A model generated the notes under the pieces. It worked only from the letters and a program-made list of their open reading frames with translations, was not told where the DNA came from and searched no databases. Shown piece after piece: positions 40,495-48,167 of a stretch of 64,000 nucleotides of DNA. Source of the stretch: SPDF01 sp963812085 (lineage in GTDB: Bacteria; Gemmatimonadota; Gemmatimonadetes; Gemmatimonadales; GWC2-71-9); assembly GCA_963812085.1 (NCBI GenBank), contig CAWETL010000003.1, positions 620,001 through 684,000 of the forward strand, written 5' to 3'. Position numbers and translations under genes: made by a program. Each line of letters starts with the position of its first letter. Within the stretch, counting starts at the first letter, position 1.

Positions 40495-41469
40495 ATGACC
40501 CGCTTCTTCGCCAACGCGAACTATGACTTCATCGGGGTCCGGAAGTACGCCTACGGACTCACCGGCCTGATCCTCATCCCGGGCTTGCTGTTCCTGCTGT
40601 TCGTCGGGCTGCACTACAGCATCGAGTTCACCGGCGGCACGCTGATCCAGATCGAGACCCAGCAGCCGCTCGACGTGGGGCAGCTGCGCACGGCGCTCGA
40701 TCAGCAGGGCGTCCCTGGAGCGGAGATCCAGTCGTACGGCGGGCCGCTGCAGTACACGATCCGCGCCCGGGTGGCCAAGGCCGGTACCGACGCCAACAAC
40801 ACGCAGGAGACCGCTGCCGCGGTGACCGCCGCGCTCGACGCCACCCTCGGCGCGGGGACCTACACGGTCCGGGCCTCCGGCGCGGTCGGGCCGAAGGTCG
40901 GCGCCGAGCTCCGGACCCAGGCCTTCCTGGCCATCTTCCTCTCGTTCTTCGCGGTGCTGGCCTACCTGGCCTGGCGCTTCGAATGGCGCTTCGGGCTCGC
41001 GGCCGTCGGCGCGACGGTACACGACATCCTGGCCACCATCGTGTTCATCGCGGTGATGCGCCTCGAGGTGAGCCTGGTGGTGGTGGGCGCGGTGCTTTCG
41101 ATGGTCGGCTACTCGCTCAACGACACCATCATCATCTTCGACCGGGTCCGGGAAAACCTCCACAAGTACAAGCGCGAGGACTTCGCCTCCATCCTCAACC
41201 GGTCGGTCAACGAGACGCTGCCCCGGAGCATCCTGACCCACACGACCTCCCTGGCGACACTCCTGGCGCTGGCGATCTTCGGCGGCGAGGTCATCCGGCC
41301 CTTCGCGCTGGTCATGTTCTTCGGCGTGTTCACCGGCACCTTCTCCTCGATCTACATCGCCGCGCCGCTGCTGATGGCCATCGAACATCGCTGGCCCGGC
41401 GCCGACGCCCGCGGGGTGCGGACCGTCGCGCCGCACGCGGGCACCACCAAGGCCCTGCCGACCGCCTGA
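40495..41469 (+). CDS. secF: Protein translocase subunit SecF
   Basis: The partner of SecD. The 324-residue protein has an N-terminal helix, the IEFTGGTLIQIE motif and a shorter periplasmic domain. The RND-like helices follow with AVGATVHDILATIVFIA, SMVGYSLNDTIIIFDRVRENL and NETLPRSILTHTTSLATLLAL. The gene begins 2 bases after secD, giving the normal secD-secF pair, and is followed within 4 bases by tatD. Confidence 0.97.
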   Translation: MTRFFANANYDFIGVRKYAYGLTGLILIPGLLFLLFVGLHYSIEFTGGTLIQIETQQPLDVGQLRTALDQQGVPGAEIQSYGGPLQYTIRARVAKAGTDANNTQETAAAVTAALDATLGAGTYTVRASGAVGPKVGAELRTQAFLAIFLSFFAVLAYLAWRFEWRFGLAAVGATVHDILATIVFIAVMRLEVSLVVVGAVLSMVGYSLNDTIIIFDRVRENLHKYKREDFASILNRSVNETLPRSILTHTTSLATLLALAIFGGEVIRPFALVMFFGVFTGTFSSIYIAAPLLMAIEHRWPGADARGVRTVAPHAGTTKALPTA

Positions 41470-41473
41470 TCCC

Positions 41474-42244
41474 GTGCTGGTCGACTCGCACTGCCACCTC
41501 GGCGACCCCGCGTTCGCGGGCGACCGCGACGAGGTCGCGGCGCGGGCCTTCCAGGCCGGGGTCGGGCACCTCGTGGTCGTGGGCGAGTCCCGCGCGTCCA
41601 CCGCGCTGGGGCTGGACCTCGCGGCCGCCGACCGGCGGTTCTCCACCACCGCCGGTGTCCACCCCCACGACGCCGCGAGCTGGACCGACGAGACGGCCGA
41701 ATGGCTCGCCGTCCAGCTCCGGGACCCGCGCGTCGTCGCCTGCGGGGAGATCGGCCTCGACTACCACTACGACCACTCCCCGCGCGACGTGCAGCGCCGC
41801 GTCTTCGAGCGCCAGATGGCCCTGGCCGCGGCGGCCGACCGCCCGGTCGTGATCCACGCCCGCGAGGCCGACGCCGACGTCGCCGCCGTGCTCCGCAGCT
41901 TCCCCCGCGTCCCCGCCATCCTCCACTCGTTCAGCAGCGGCGCCGTCCTCTTCGACGCGGCGCTCGCCCTCGGCCATTACGTGTCCTTCAGCGGCATGGT
42001 CACCTTCCGCTCGTGGACGATGGACGACGCGGTCCGGGTCACCCCCGCCGACCGCCTGCTGGTGGAGACCGATTCCCCCTACCTGGCCCCGGTGCCGCAC
42101 CGGGGGCACCGCAACGAGCCGGCGTGGGTTCGCGCGGTGGCGGAGCGGGTCGCCACGGTGCGCGGCGTCGGTGCCGACGACCTGATCGCGGTGACGGGCC
42201 GCAACGCCGGCCGGGTGTTCGGCGCGCGGGTCGCGAGTCCGTGA
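41474..42244 (+). CDS. tatD: TatD-family metal-dependent DNase
   Basis: TatD-like enzymes are 3'-5' DNases or deaminated-tRNA editors with a TIM-barrel amidohydrolase fold. The 256-residue product shows the metal ligands: DSHCHL at the N-terminus, GEIGLDYHYD near residue 97, VIHARE near 131, ILHSFSSG near 155 and ETDSPYLAPVPHRG near 197. It starts at GTG 4 bases after secF and ends before fhs without overlap. Its gap to fhs (82 bases) may hold an fhs promoter. Confidence 0.94.
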   Translation: MLVDSHCHLGDPAFAGDRDEVAARAFQAGVGHLVVVGESRASTALGLDLAAADRRFSTTAGVHPHDAASWTDETAEWLAVQLRDPRVVACGEIGLDYHYDHSPRDVQRRVFERQMALAAAADRPVVIHAREADADVAAVLRSFPRVPAILHSFSSGAVLFDAALALGHYVSFSGMVTFRSWTMDDAVRVTPADRLLVETDSPYLAPVPHRGHRNEPAWVRAVAERVATVRGVGADDLIAVTGRNAGRVFGARVASP

Positions 42245-42326
42245 GGCACGCCGCCATTCCCGTGCGCCCCGGCGCGGGTTACCGTTCCCAGTCTGTGACC
42301 GCACCGTCATCCACCGGAGACACCGC

Positions 42327-44003
42327 GTGAGCACCAAGGTCCCCACCGACATCGAGATTGCCCAGGCCGCCCGCCCCCGTCCGATCGCCGAGATCGCCGC
42401 CGAGGCCGGCCTCGGCCCCGACGAGTACCTCCCCTACGGCCGGTACAAGGCCAAGGTCACGTTCGAGGCCTCCAAGGCGCGGCCGCCGAAGGGCCGGCTG
42501 GTCCTCGTGACGGGCATCAACCCGACGCCTGCCGGCGAGGGCAAGTCGACCGTGACGGTGGGCCTTGCGCAGGCGTTCCGGCGGCTCGGTCACAAGGTGA
42601 TGGTCTGCATCCGCGAGCCCTCCCTCGGGCCGGTGTTCGGCGTGAAGGGCGGGGCGGCGGGCGGCGGGTACGCGCAGGTGATCCCGATGGACGAGATCAA
42701 CCTGCACTTCACCGGCGACTTCCACGCGATCACCTCCGCCCACAACCTCCTGTCGGCGATGCTCGACAATCACCTGCACCAGGGCAACGCGCTCGGCCTC
42801 GACACCCGGCGCATCACCTGGCCCCGCACCATCGACATGAATGACCGGGCGCTCCGGAGCATCATCGTGGGGATGGGCGGCCTCAACGGCGGGCCCACGC
42901 GCGAGGACCGGTTCGTCATCGTGCCGGGCAGCGAGATCATGGCGATCCTCTGCCTCGCGAGCTCGGTCGAGGACCTTGAAGTGCGGATCTCGCGGATCAT
43001 CGTCGGCCTCACCAAGGACAAGAAGCCGGTCACCGCGGGCGACCTCAAGGCCGCCGGCGCCATGACGCTGCTCCTCCGCGACGCGCTCATGCCCAACCTG
43101 GTCCAGACGCTCGAAGGCGGCCCCGCGATCGTGCACGGCGGGCCCTTCGGCAACATCGCCCACGGCTGCAACTCGGTCGTGGCCACCCGGCTCGGGCTCG
43201 GCATGGCCGACCTGGTGCTCACCGAGGCGGGCTTCGGCGCCGACCTCGGCGCGGAGAAGTTCTTCGACATCAAGTGCCGGATGGGCGGGCTCAACCCCGA
43301 GGCGGCGGTCGTGGTCGCCACCATCCGGGCACTCAAGATGCACGGCGGCGTGAAGAAGGACGCGCTCGGCACGCCGGACGTGGCCGCGCTCAAGCGGGGG
43401 ATGGTCAACCTCGAGGGCCACGTCCGCAACGTCCAGAAATACGGGCTCCCGGTGGTGGTGGCCGTCAACCGGTTCCTCTCCGACTCCCAGGAGGAGATCG
43501 ACGCCGTGATCGCCGCGTCGCGCGCGTGGGGCGCGCGGGTGGCGATGAGCGACGTCTGGGCCAAGGGAGGCGAGGGCGGGGAAGCGGTGGCCAAGGAGCT
43601 GCTCGCGGTCCTGGCCGAGGGCAAGGCGAAGTTCAAGCCGATCTACGACGAAAAGCTCCCGATCAAGGACAAGATCGAGACCATCGCCCGGGAGATCTAC
43701 GGCGCCGACGGCGTGGACTACACGCCGGTGGCGGAGCGGGCCATCAAGCAGCTCCAGGACATGGGCCTCGGCGCCACGCCGGTGTGCATCGCCAAGACCC
43801 AGTATTCCTTCAGCGACGATCCCAACAAGCTCGGCCGTCCGTCGGGCTTCCGCATCACCATTCGCGACCTCTATCCCTCCGCGGGCGCCGGCTTCGTCGT
43901 GGCGCTGGCCGGGGACATCATGACGATGCCGGGGCTCGGCAAGTCGCCGGCCGCGGAGCACATTCGCGTCTTTCCCGACGGCCGGATCGAAGGACTCTTC
44001 TAG
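42327..44003 (+). CDS. fhs: Formate--tetrahydrofolate ligase
   Basis: Fhs forms 10-formyl-THF from formate, ATP and THF for purine synthesis and one-carbon metabolism. The 558-residue protein has the ATP motif TPAGEGKSTVTVGL near residue 66, REPSLGPVFGVKGGAAGGGY, and LTGDFHAITSAHNLL-like FTGDFHAIT. The HGGPFGNIAHGCNSV and EAGFGADLGAEKFFDIKCR blocks and the tail region PGLGKSPAAEHI follow. Translation starts with GTG. ridA follows after 12 bases with an AGGAG site. Confidence 0.97.
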   Translation: MSTKVPTDIEIAQAARPRPIAEIAAEAGLGPDEYLPYGRYKAKVTFEASKARPPKGRLVLVTGINPTPAGEGKSTVTVGLAQAFRRLGHKVMVCIREPSLGPVFGVKGGAAGGGYAQVIPMDEINLHFTGDFHAITSAHNLLSAMLDNHLHQGNALGLDTRRITWPRTIDMNDRALRSIIVGMGGLNGGPTREDRFVIVPGSEIMAILCLASSVEDLEVRISRIIVGLTKDKKPVTAGDLKAAGAMTLLLRDALMPNLVQTLEGGPAIVHGGPFGNIAHGCNSVVATRLGLGMADLVLTEAGFGADLGAEKFFDIKCRMGGLNPEAAVVVATIRALKMHGGVKKDALGTPDVAALKRGMVNLEGHVRNVQKYGLPVVVAVNRFLSDSQEEIDAVIAASRAWGARVAMSDVWAKGGEGGEAVAKELLAVLAEGKAKFKPIYDEKLPIKDKIETIAREIYGADGVDYTPVAERAIKQLQDMGLGATPVCIAKTQYSFSDDPNKLGRPSGFRITIRDLYPSAGAGFVVALAGDIMTMPGLGKSPAAEHIRVFPDGRIEGLF

Positions 44004-44015
44004 GAGAATCGTGGC

Positions 44016-44396
44016 ATGGCACACGACGTCGTTTCCACCCCGGACGCCCCCAAGGCGATCGGCCCCTACAGCCAGGCGATCGTCGCCGGCACGATGGTGT
44101 TCACCGCCGGCCAGGTCGCGCTCGATCCCGCCACGATGGAACTGGTGCCGGGCGGTGTCGCCGAGCAGACCGACCGCGTGTTCAGGAACCTCACTGCCGT
44201 GCTGGCGGCCGCCGGGACCGACTTCGCGCATGTCGCGAAGACCACCGTCTACCTCGTGGACATGGCCGACTTCGCGGCGATGAACGAGGTGTACGCCCGG
44301 CATTTCGGCTCTCACCGGCCGGCCCGCTCGACCGTCGCGGTCGCGGGGCTCCCGAAGGGCGCGCGCGTGGAAATTGACGTGGTGGCGATTCGGTAG
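44016..44396 (+). CDS. ridA: RidA-family enamine/imine deaminase
   Basis: RidA hydrolyses reactive enamines such as 2-aminoacrylate and protects PLP enzymes. The 126-residue protein has the family start APKAIGPYSQAIVAGTMVFTAGQ and VEQTDRVFRN-like AEQTDRVFRNL. The signature Arg and Glu lie in RPARSTVAVAGLPKGARVEIDVVA. AGGAG lies 9 bases before the ATG. It is the last protein gene before a tRNA-Sec and may be co-transcribed with it, since only 20 bases separate them. Confidence 0.95.
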   Translation: MAHDVVSTPDAPKAIGPYSQAIVAGTMVFTAGQVALDPATMELVPGGVAEQTDRVFRNLTAVLAAAGTDFAHVAKTTVYLVDMADFAAMNEVYARHFGSHRPARSTVAVAGLPKGARVEIDVVAIR

Positions 44397-44416
44397 GACG
44401 CAGCACCGTTCATTAC

Positions 44417-44514
44417 GGGGGCGGATCGGGCCTGGTGGTCTGGCCGGTCTTCAAAACCGCGATGGAGGCGCCTCCGGCGGCTCCGGTGGGTTCGATTCCC
44501 ACACGCTCCCGCCA
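44417..44514 (+). tRNA. selC: tRNA-Sec (anticodon UCA)
   Basis: This is the selenocysteine tRNA that reads UGA. The anticodon loop CTTCAAA gives anticodon TCA. There is a 7- to 8-bp acceptor stem (GGGGGCG with CGCTCCC, with one G-U pair and a possible eighth G-A step). A T-arm, GTGGG-TTCGATT-CCCAC, follows a very long variable arm that can form a stem of about eight pairs (near 44464-44485). CCA is encoded at 44512-44514. Total length 98 fits tRNA-Sec and not tRNA-Ser. The anticodon stem has a mismatch beyond four pairs. No selA, selB, selD or selenoprotein gene was seen in the window; serS, which charges it, is present. Confidence 0.9.
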
Positions 44515-44556
44515 CCTTCCCCCTGGCCGAGGCCCGCGCTGGCGACCCTCGTCATC

Positions 44557-45450
44557 ATGAACCCGGCAGCCGGCCACGGTCGCAGCGCGCACTTCCGCGA
44601 GGAGGTGCTCGAGGCGGCCCGTCGGCATTGGGGCGAGGTGACGCTCGAACTGACCGCGCGTACCGGGCACGCCACCGAGCTGGCCCGCGCCCACGGCGGA
44701 GGGATGGAGCGGGTCATCGCCGTGGGCGGCGACGGCACCGTGCACGAAGTGGCCAACGGGCTCCTGACCGCCGGCCGCGACGTGATTCCGGCGCTCGGCG
44801 TCGTGCCGGTGGGGACCGGCAACGACTTCGCCAAGATGACCAGCTCCGCCCGGCTCCGGCCCGCCGAGGCGATCGCCGCCTTCGCCACCGGCAGCGCGCG
44901 ACTGTTCGACGTCGGCCACGCCTGGGGCGAATACTTCGTGAACAGCCTCGGGGTGGGCCTCGACGCCGACGTTGCGCGCCGGGTCAACCTGTACAAGCAC
45001 TGGCCCGGCTCGCTCGGGTACATCGTCGCCGCGGTGCAGGCGATTATCCACCGCCGGTCGCTCCAGCTCCGGGTGGAGGCCGACGGCGCGACGTGGAGCG
45101 GCCCGACGGTGGTGCTCGAGGTCGGCGTCGGCCCCTGCGCGGGCGGCGTGTTCTACCTGACGCCGGACGCGCGCCCTGACGACGGGCTGCTGGACGTCTG
45201 CGCGATCGGACCGTTCGGGCTGGGCTTCCTGCTCACCAAGGCGCCCCGCGTCCTCAAGGGCCGCCATACCACGCTGCCCCAGGTCCGGATGGCCAGGGGC
45301 GCCCACGTGCGGATCGTGTCGGCCGACGGCCCGCTCACCGCGCACCTCGACGGAGAGCTGAGATCTCCGGGGAACGACGTGCTCGACGTGACGCTGCGTC
45401 GAGGGGTGCTCCCCGTGCTGGTGGCGGGCGCCGGCCGGAGTCCGGCGTGA
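44557..45450 (+). CDS. Diacylglycerol kinase-like lipid kinase (YegS/DgkB family)
   Basis: This is a soluble or peripheral lipid kinase of the DAGKc family that phosphorylates diacylglycerol, sphingoid bases or similar lipids. The N-terminal strand is NPAAGHGRSAHF. The nucleotide motif is VGGDGTVHEVANGLL near residue 55, and GVVPVGTGNDFAK holds the catalytic region. The C-terminal half has a beta-sandwich with DDGLLDVCAIG. The ATG at 44557 is the only normal start; related proteins begin several residues earlier (LATLVIMNP), so a CTG at 44539 is also possible. The frame is otherwise 297 residues, and the end overlaps the next gene. Confidence 0.85.
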   Translation: MNPAAGHGRSAHFREEVLEAARRHWGEVTLELTARTGHATELARAHGGGMERVIAVGGDGTVHEVANGLLTAGRDVIPALGVVPVGTGNDFAKMTSSARLRPAEAIAAFATGSARLFDVGHAWGEYFVNSLGVGLDADVARRVNLYKHWPGSLGYIVAAVQAIIHRRSLQLRVEADGATWSGPTVVLEVGVGPCAGGVFYLTPDARPDDGLLDVCAIGPFGLGFLLTKAPRVLKGRHTTLPQVRMARGAHVRIVSADGPLTAHLDGELRSPGNDVLDVTLRRGVLPVLVAGAGRSPA

Positions 45451-45977
45451 GGCGGCTCGCGGGGGCGCTGCTGATGCTCGGAATCCTGGCCGGTCCGGCC
45501 GCGGCGCAGGACTCGACGCGGGCGGTGCCCGCCGCCGCGGACAGCCTCGCTCCACGGCCGGCTCCCGACACCCTGCGGCCTCCGGCCGCGGCAGCCGACA
45601 CCGTGCCGCTGATCCGCCCGCCGGTGACGCCGATGGGCGCGTTCTGGCGCTCACTGCTCATTCCCGGCTGGGGCCAGGCGAAGCTCGGTCGCCGCACGGC
45701 GGGCGCGCTCTTCCTGGGCTTCGAGGGGGTCGCGCTCGGCATGACGATCGGGACCAGTGTCCAGCTCAACTACCTGAAGGAGACCAACTCCGCGCGCGTG
45801 GACTCCAAGAGCGCGCAGCACGAGGACTGGCTGGTGCTCCTTGGTCTCAACCACCTCCTGGCCGCGATGGAGGCCTACGTGTCGGCCCACCTGTGGGACT
45901 TTCCCGGCGATCTCACCATCCAGGCCGCGCCGGGCGGCTTTTCCGGCAGCATGTCCGTCCCGGTGCGGCTGCCGTGA
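45447..45977 (+). CDS. DUF5683-type outer-membrane-associated protein
   Basis: The 176-residue product has a signal peptide (about residues 1-20, ending AAAQ) and an Ala/Pro-rich stretch. Its core domain begins PMGAFWRSLLIPGWGQAKLGRRTAGALFLGFEG, the recognisable DUF5683 start found in Bacteroidota and Gemmatimonadota. Two hydrophobic segments follow. Function is unknown. The GTG start overlaps the lipid kinase stop (GTGA). The end overlaps murI by 4 bases, so it belongs to a wall and lipid operon. Confidence 0.75.
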   Translation: MRRLAGALLMLGILAGPAAAQDSTRAVPAAADSLAPRPAPDTLRPPAAAADTVPLIRPPVTPMGAFWRSLLIPGWGQAKLGRRTAGALFLGFEGVALGMTIGTSVQLNYLKETNSARVDSKSAQHEDWLVLLGLNHLLAAMEAYVSAHLWDFPGDLTIQAAPGGFSGSMSVPVRLP

Positions 45978-46774
45978 ACGCCGCCCCGATCGGCATCTTC
46001 GACTCCGGCATCGGCGGCCTGACGGTGGCCCGCGCGATCTACGAGCACCTGCCCAACGAATCCACCATCTACTTCGGCGACACCGCGCGGGTGCCGTACG
46101 GGCCGAAGTCTCCCGAGACCGTCCGCCGCTATAGCCTCGAGATCCTCGACTGGCTCCTGGGGCAGGGGGTCAAGTCGGTGGTCGTCGCCTGCAACACCAG
46201 CACGGCCCACGCGCTCGACGCGCTGCGCGCTGCCTCGCCGGTGCCGGTGCTCGGCGTCATCGAGCCGGGGGCCAGGGCCGCGGTGCGGGCGACGCGGGGG
46301 GGCGGGATCGGCGTCATCGGCACCGCGGGCACGGTGGCCAGCAACGCCTATCCGCAGGCGATCCGCCGGTTGCTCCCGCTCGCCCGGATCGAACAGGTCG
46401 CCTGTCCGCTGCTGGTCCCGCTGGTGGAGGAAGGGTGGTTCGATCACCCGGCGGCGCGGCTGATCGTCGAGGAGTACCTCGCGCCGCTTCGGCAGGCCGG
46501 GGTGGACACGCTGGTGCTCGGGTGTACCCACTATCCGCTGCTCAAGCCGCTGCTGCACGAGGTGATGGGGCCGCTGGTGGCGCTGATCGACAGCGCCGAG
46601 GAGACCGCGCGGAGCCTGGCCGAGGCGCTGGCGTCCGCCGGTCTGGAGTGTGGAACGACGGTACCCGGGAGCCACCGCTTCGTCGTCAGCGACGACCAGG
46701 CGCGGTTCCTCTCGGTCGGCGCGCGGTTTCTGGGGGAACGCCTGGGGGAGCCGGAGCTGGTGCGACTGGGGTAG
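45974..46774 (+). CDS. murI: Glutamate racemase
   Basis: MurI makes D-glutamate for peptidoglycan. The 266-residue protein has the N-terminal IGIFDSGIGGLTVARAI and ARVPYGPKS. The two catalytic Cys lie in VVVACNTSTAHALDALR (near residue 74) and VLGCTHYPLLKPL (near 185). GTG was chosen as start because it overlaps the previous stop (GTGA) and lies directly before the conserved strand. The gene faces a convergent phosphoesterase across a palindromic repeat. Confidence 0.96.
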   Translation: MNAAPIGIFDSGIGGLTVARAIYEHLPNESTIYFGDTARVPYGPKSPETVRRYSLEILDWLLGQGVKSVVVACNTSTAHALDALRAASPVPVLGVIEPGARAAVRATRGGGIGVIGTAGTVASNAYPQAIRRLLPLARIEQVACPLLVPLVEEGWFDHPAARLIVEEYLAPLRQAGVDTLVLGCTHYPLLKPLLHEVMGPLVALIDSAEETARSLAEALASAGLECGTTVPGSHRFVVSDDQARFLSVGARFLGERLGEPELVRLG

Positions 46775-46793
46775 GACTGGTCCGCGCAACTCG

Positions 46794-46884
46794 TTTTGTC
46801 ATTGCGAGGAGGTCCCGGGAGGGGCCGACGAAGCAATCTGGGGCGAGATTGCTTCGGCCGCTTCGCGGCCTCGCAATGACAGAA
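46794..46884. repeat. Dispersed palindromic repeat, copy 2 (inverted relative to copy 1)
   Basis: The ends TGTCATTGCGAGG and CCTCGCAATGACA are identical to those of the copy at 8493-8580. The middle, GAAGCAATCT...AGATTGCTTC, is also kept; the order of the inner arms shows the element is inserted in the opposite orientation. Loop sequences differ. It separates murI from a convergent gene. Confidence 0.85.
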
Positions 46885-46912
46885 GTGGCTGTGTGGAGCG
46901 CCCTTTCGAGGT

Positions 46913-47647
46913 TCAGCCCCGCCAGGTCTCGAGTGCCGCGCCGTCCGCCGTCACCACGCCGTACCGGAACCCGTCGAGCCAGGCGCCGGGATTGAGAAAC
47001 TGGCGGCCGGGGAAGGGCTCCGAGAGCACCGGCCGGTGCGTATGGCCCATCACCAGGCAGCCGAGCGTCGGATCCCGGGCGAGCGTGGCTTCTCCCCACG
47101 CGCGCTGGCGTTCCGACGCCGCCTGGAGCACCGCCTCCTGCCGCTCGGTGTTTCCCAGCGAGTGGGTCATCCGGTCCACCACCCAGAACCCGACGCTCAC
47201 CGGCGCGTGTTTCCAGACCGCCACCGTGGCGGGGTTCCGGGTGATGCGATGCAACAGCCTGGCCGACCAGTGCGACTCCGTGATGCCGTCGCCGTGCACG
47301 GCGAGCACCCGCCGCGCGCCGACCAGGAGCTCCATGCGGAGCGGTGCGAACCGCACGTCGAGGTCGCGCTCCCAGAAGTCCTCGCCCCATCGGTCGTGGT
47401 TGCCCCCGACCATCGCCACCGGGATCCGCTTGCGCGCGCGGCGGATCTCCGCCGCCACGTGGAAGCCGAGGCGCGGGATCACCCGGCTGTAGGCGAACCA
47501 GAAATCGAAGATGTCGCCGTTGAGGAGAAGGGAGTCGCCGAGGGTCGGCGCGCGTTCGAGGAAGGCGAGGAGGGCTTCCTCGACTTCCGGCGGAGTGGCG
47601 CCCACGTGGGCGTCGGAGAGGACGAGGAGATGATGGCCGAACACCAC
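46913..47647 (-). CDS. Metallophosphoesterase, LpxH-like (UDP-2,3-diacylglucosamine hydrolase type)
   Basis: A calcineurin-like phosphoesterase of about 244 residues. The five metal motifs are present: LSDAHVG, LNGDIFDFWF, GGNHDRWG, HGDGITES and GHTHRP. The GDIFDFW and MGHTHRP pattern and the single-domain size match LpxH or LpxH-like enzymes that cleave UDP-diacylglucosamine in lipid A synthesis. YbbF-like proteins are alternatives. The start is a GTG near 47647 (or 47644): longer reading upstream would overlap the divergent thioesterase promoter. It stands divergent from that gene and convergent with murI. Confidence 0.78.
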   Translation of the reverse strand: MVFGHHLLVLSDAHVGATPPEVEEALLAFLERAPTLGDSLLLNGDIFDFWFAYSRVIPRLGFHVAAEIRRARKRIPVAMVGGNHDRWGEDFWERDLDVRFAPLRMELLVGARRVLAVHGDGITESHWSARLLHRITRNPATVAVWKHAPVSVGFWVVDRMTHSLGNTERQEAVLQAASERQRAWGEATLARDPTLGCLVMGHTHRPVLSEPFPGRQFLNPGAWLDGFRYGVVTADGAALETWRG

Positions 47648-47692
47648 CGAAGATAGGAAGCCCCGGCGGGCTCTCGCAAGCGCTTGCGCCGA

Positions 47693-47722
47693 TTGACTTT
47701 CGCGCGCGGCCCGACCTACCTT
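47693..47722 (+). promoter_or_regulatory. Promoter for the thioesterase gene
   Basis: TTGACT (47693-47698) and TACCTT (47717-47722) with an 18-base spacer lie in the divergent gap, giving a transcript start about 19 bases before the ATG at 47748. Confidence 0.6.
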
Positions 47723-47747
47723 GACCCAACTCGCTCCCCGGCCGGCC

Positions 47748-48167
47748 ATGCCTACCTCGTTCGTCGACAGCTTCGCGCGGGTCAACTACTCCGAGACCGA
47801 CCAGATGGGGGTGGTCTACCACGCGCGGTACGCGGTGTGGCTGGACGTGGCGCGGACGGAGTACCTCCGGCAGGCGGGAATGAGCTACCGGGACCTCGAG
47901 GCGATGGGCTTCTTTCTGGTGGTCGGCGAGCTCACGATGCGCTATCATCGGCCCGCCCGGTACGACGACCTCGTCCGGGTGCGGTGCTGGGTGCGCGACC
48001 TCGCCAGCCGGCGCGTGACCTTCGCCTACGCGCTGACCCACGCCGACACGGGAGCGCTGCTGGTGAGCGCCGAGACGCGGATGATGAGCCTCAACCACGA
48101 CTTCGTGCCGACCCGGCTGCCGGCGGAGGTGAGTCAGTTGCTCCACCCGGTCCCCGATCCCGAATGA
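47748..48167 (+). CDS. Acyl-CoA thioesterase, YbgC/4HBT family
   Basis: A hot-dog-fold thioesterase of 139 residues that hydrolyses short- or medium-chain acyl-CoA. The catalytic Asp is in SETDQMGVVYHARYAVWLDVAR, the classic 4HBT motif. LTMRYHRPARYDDLVRV follows. ATG at 47748 was preferred over a TTG at 47721 since the latter falls inside the -10 box. Its stop overlaps the next gene as ATGA. In other bacteria YbgC sits near tol-pal genes; no tol genes are adjacent here. Confidence 0.85.
   Translation: MPTSFVDSFARVNYSETDQMGVVYHARYAVWLDVARTEYLRQAGMSYRDLEAMGFFLVVGELTMRYHRPARYDDLVRVRCWVRDLASRRVTFAYALTHADTGALLVSAETRMMSLNHDFVPTRLPAEVSQLLHPVPDPE

Noticed and set aside
44374..44399. Separate promoter for tRNA-Sec in the ridA end (TTGACG ... 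TAGGAC)
   Set aside because: The spacer is 14 bases and the -10 match is poor; co-transcription with ridA is as likely.
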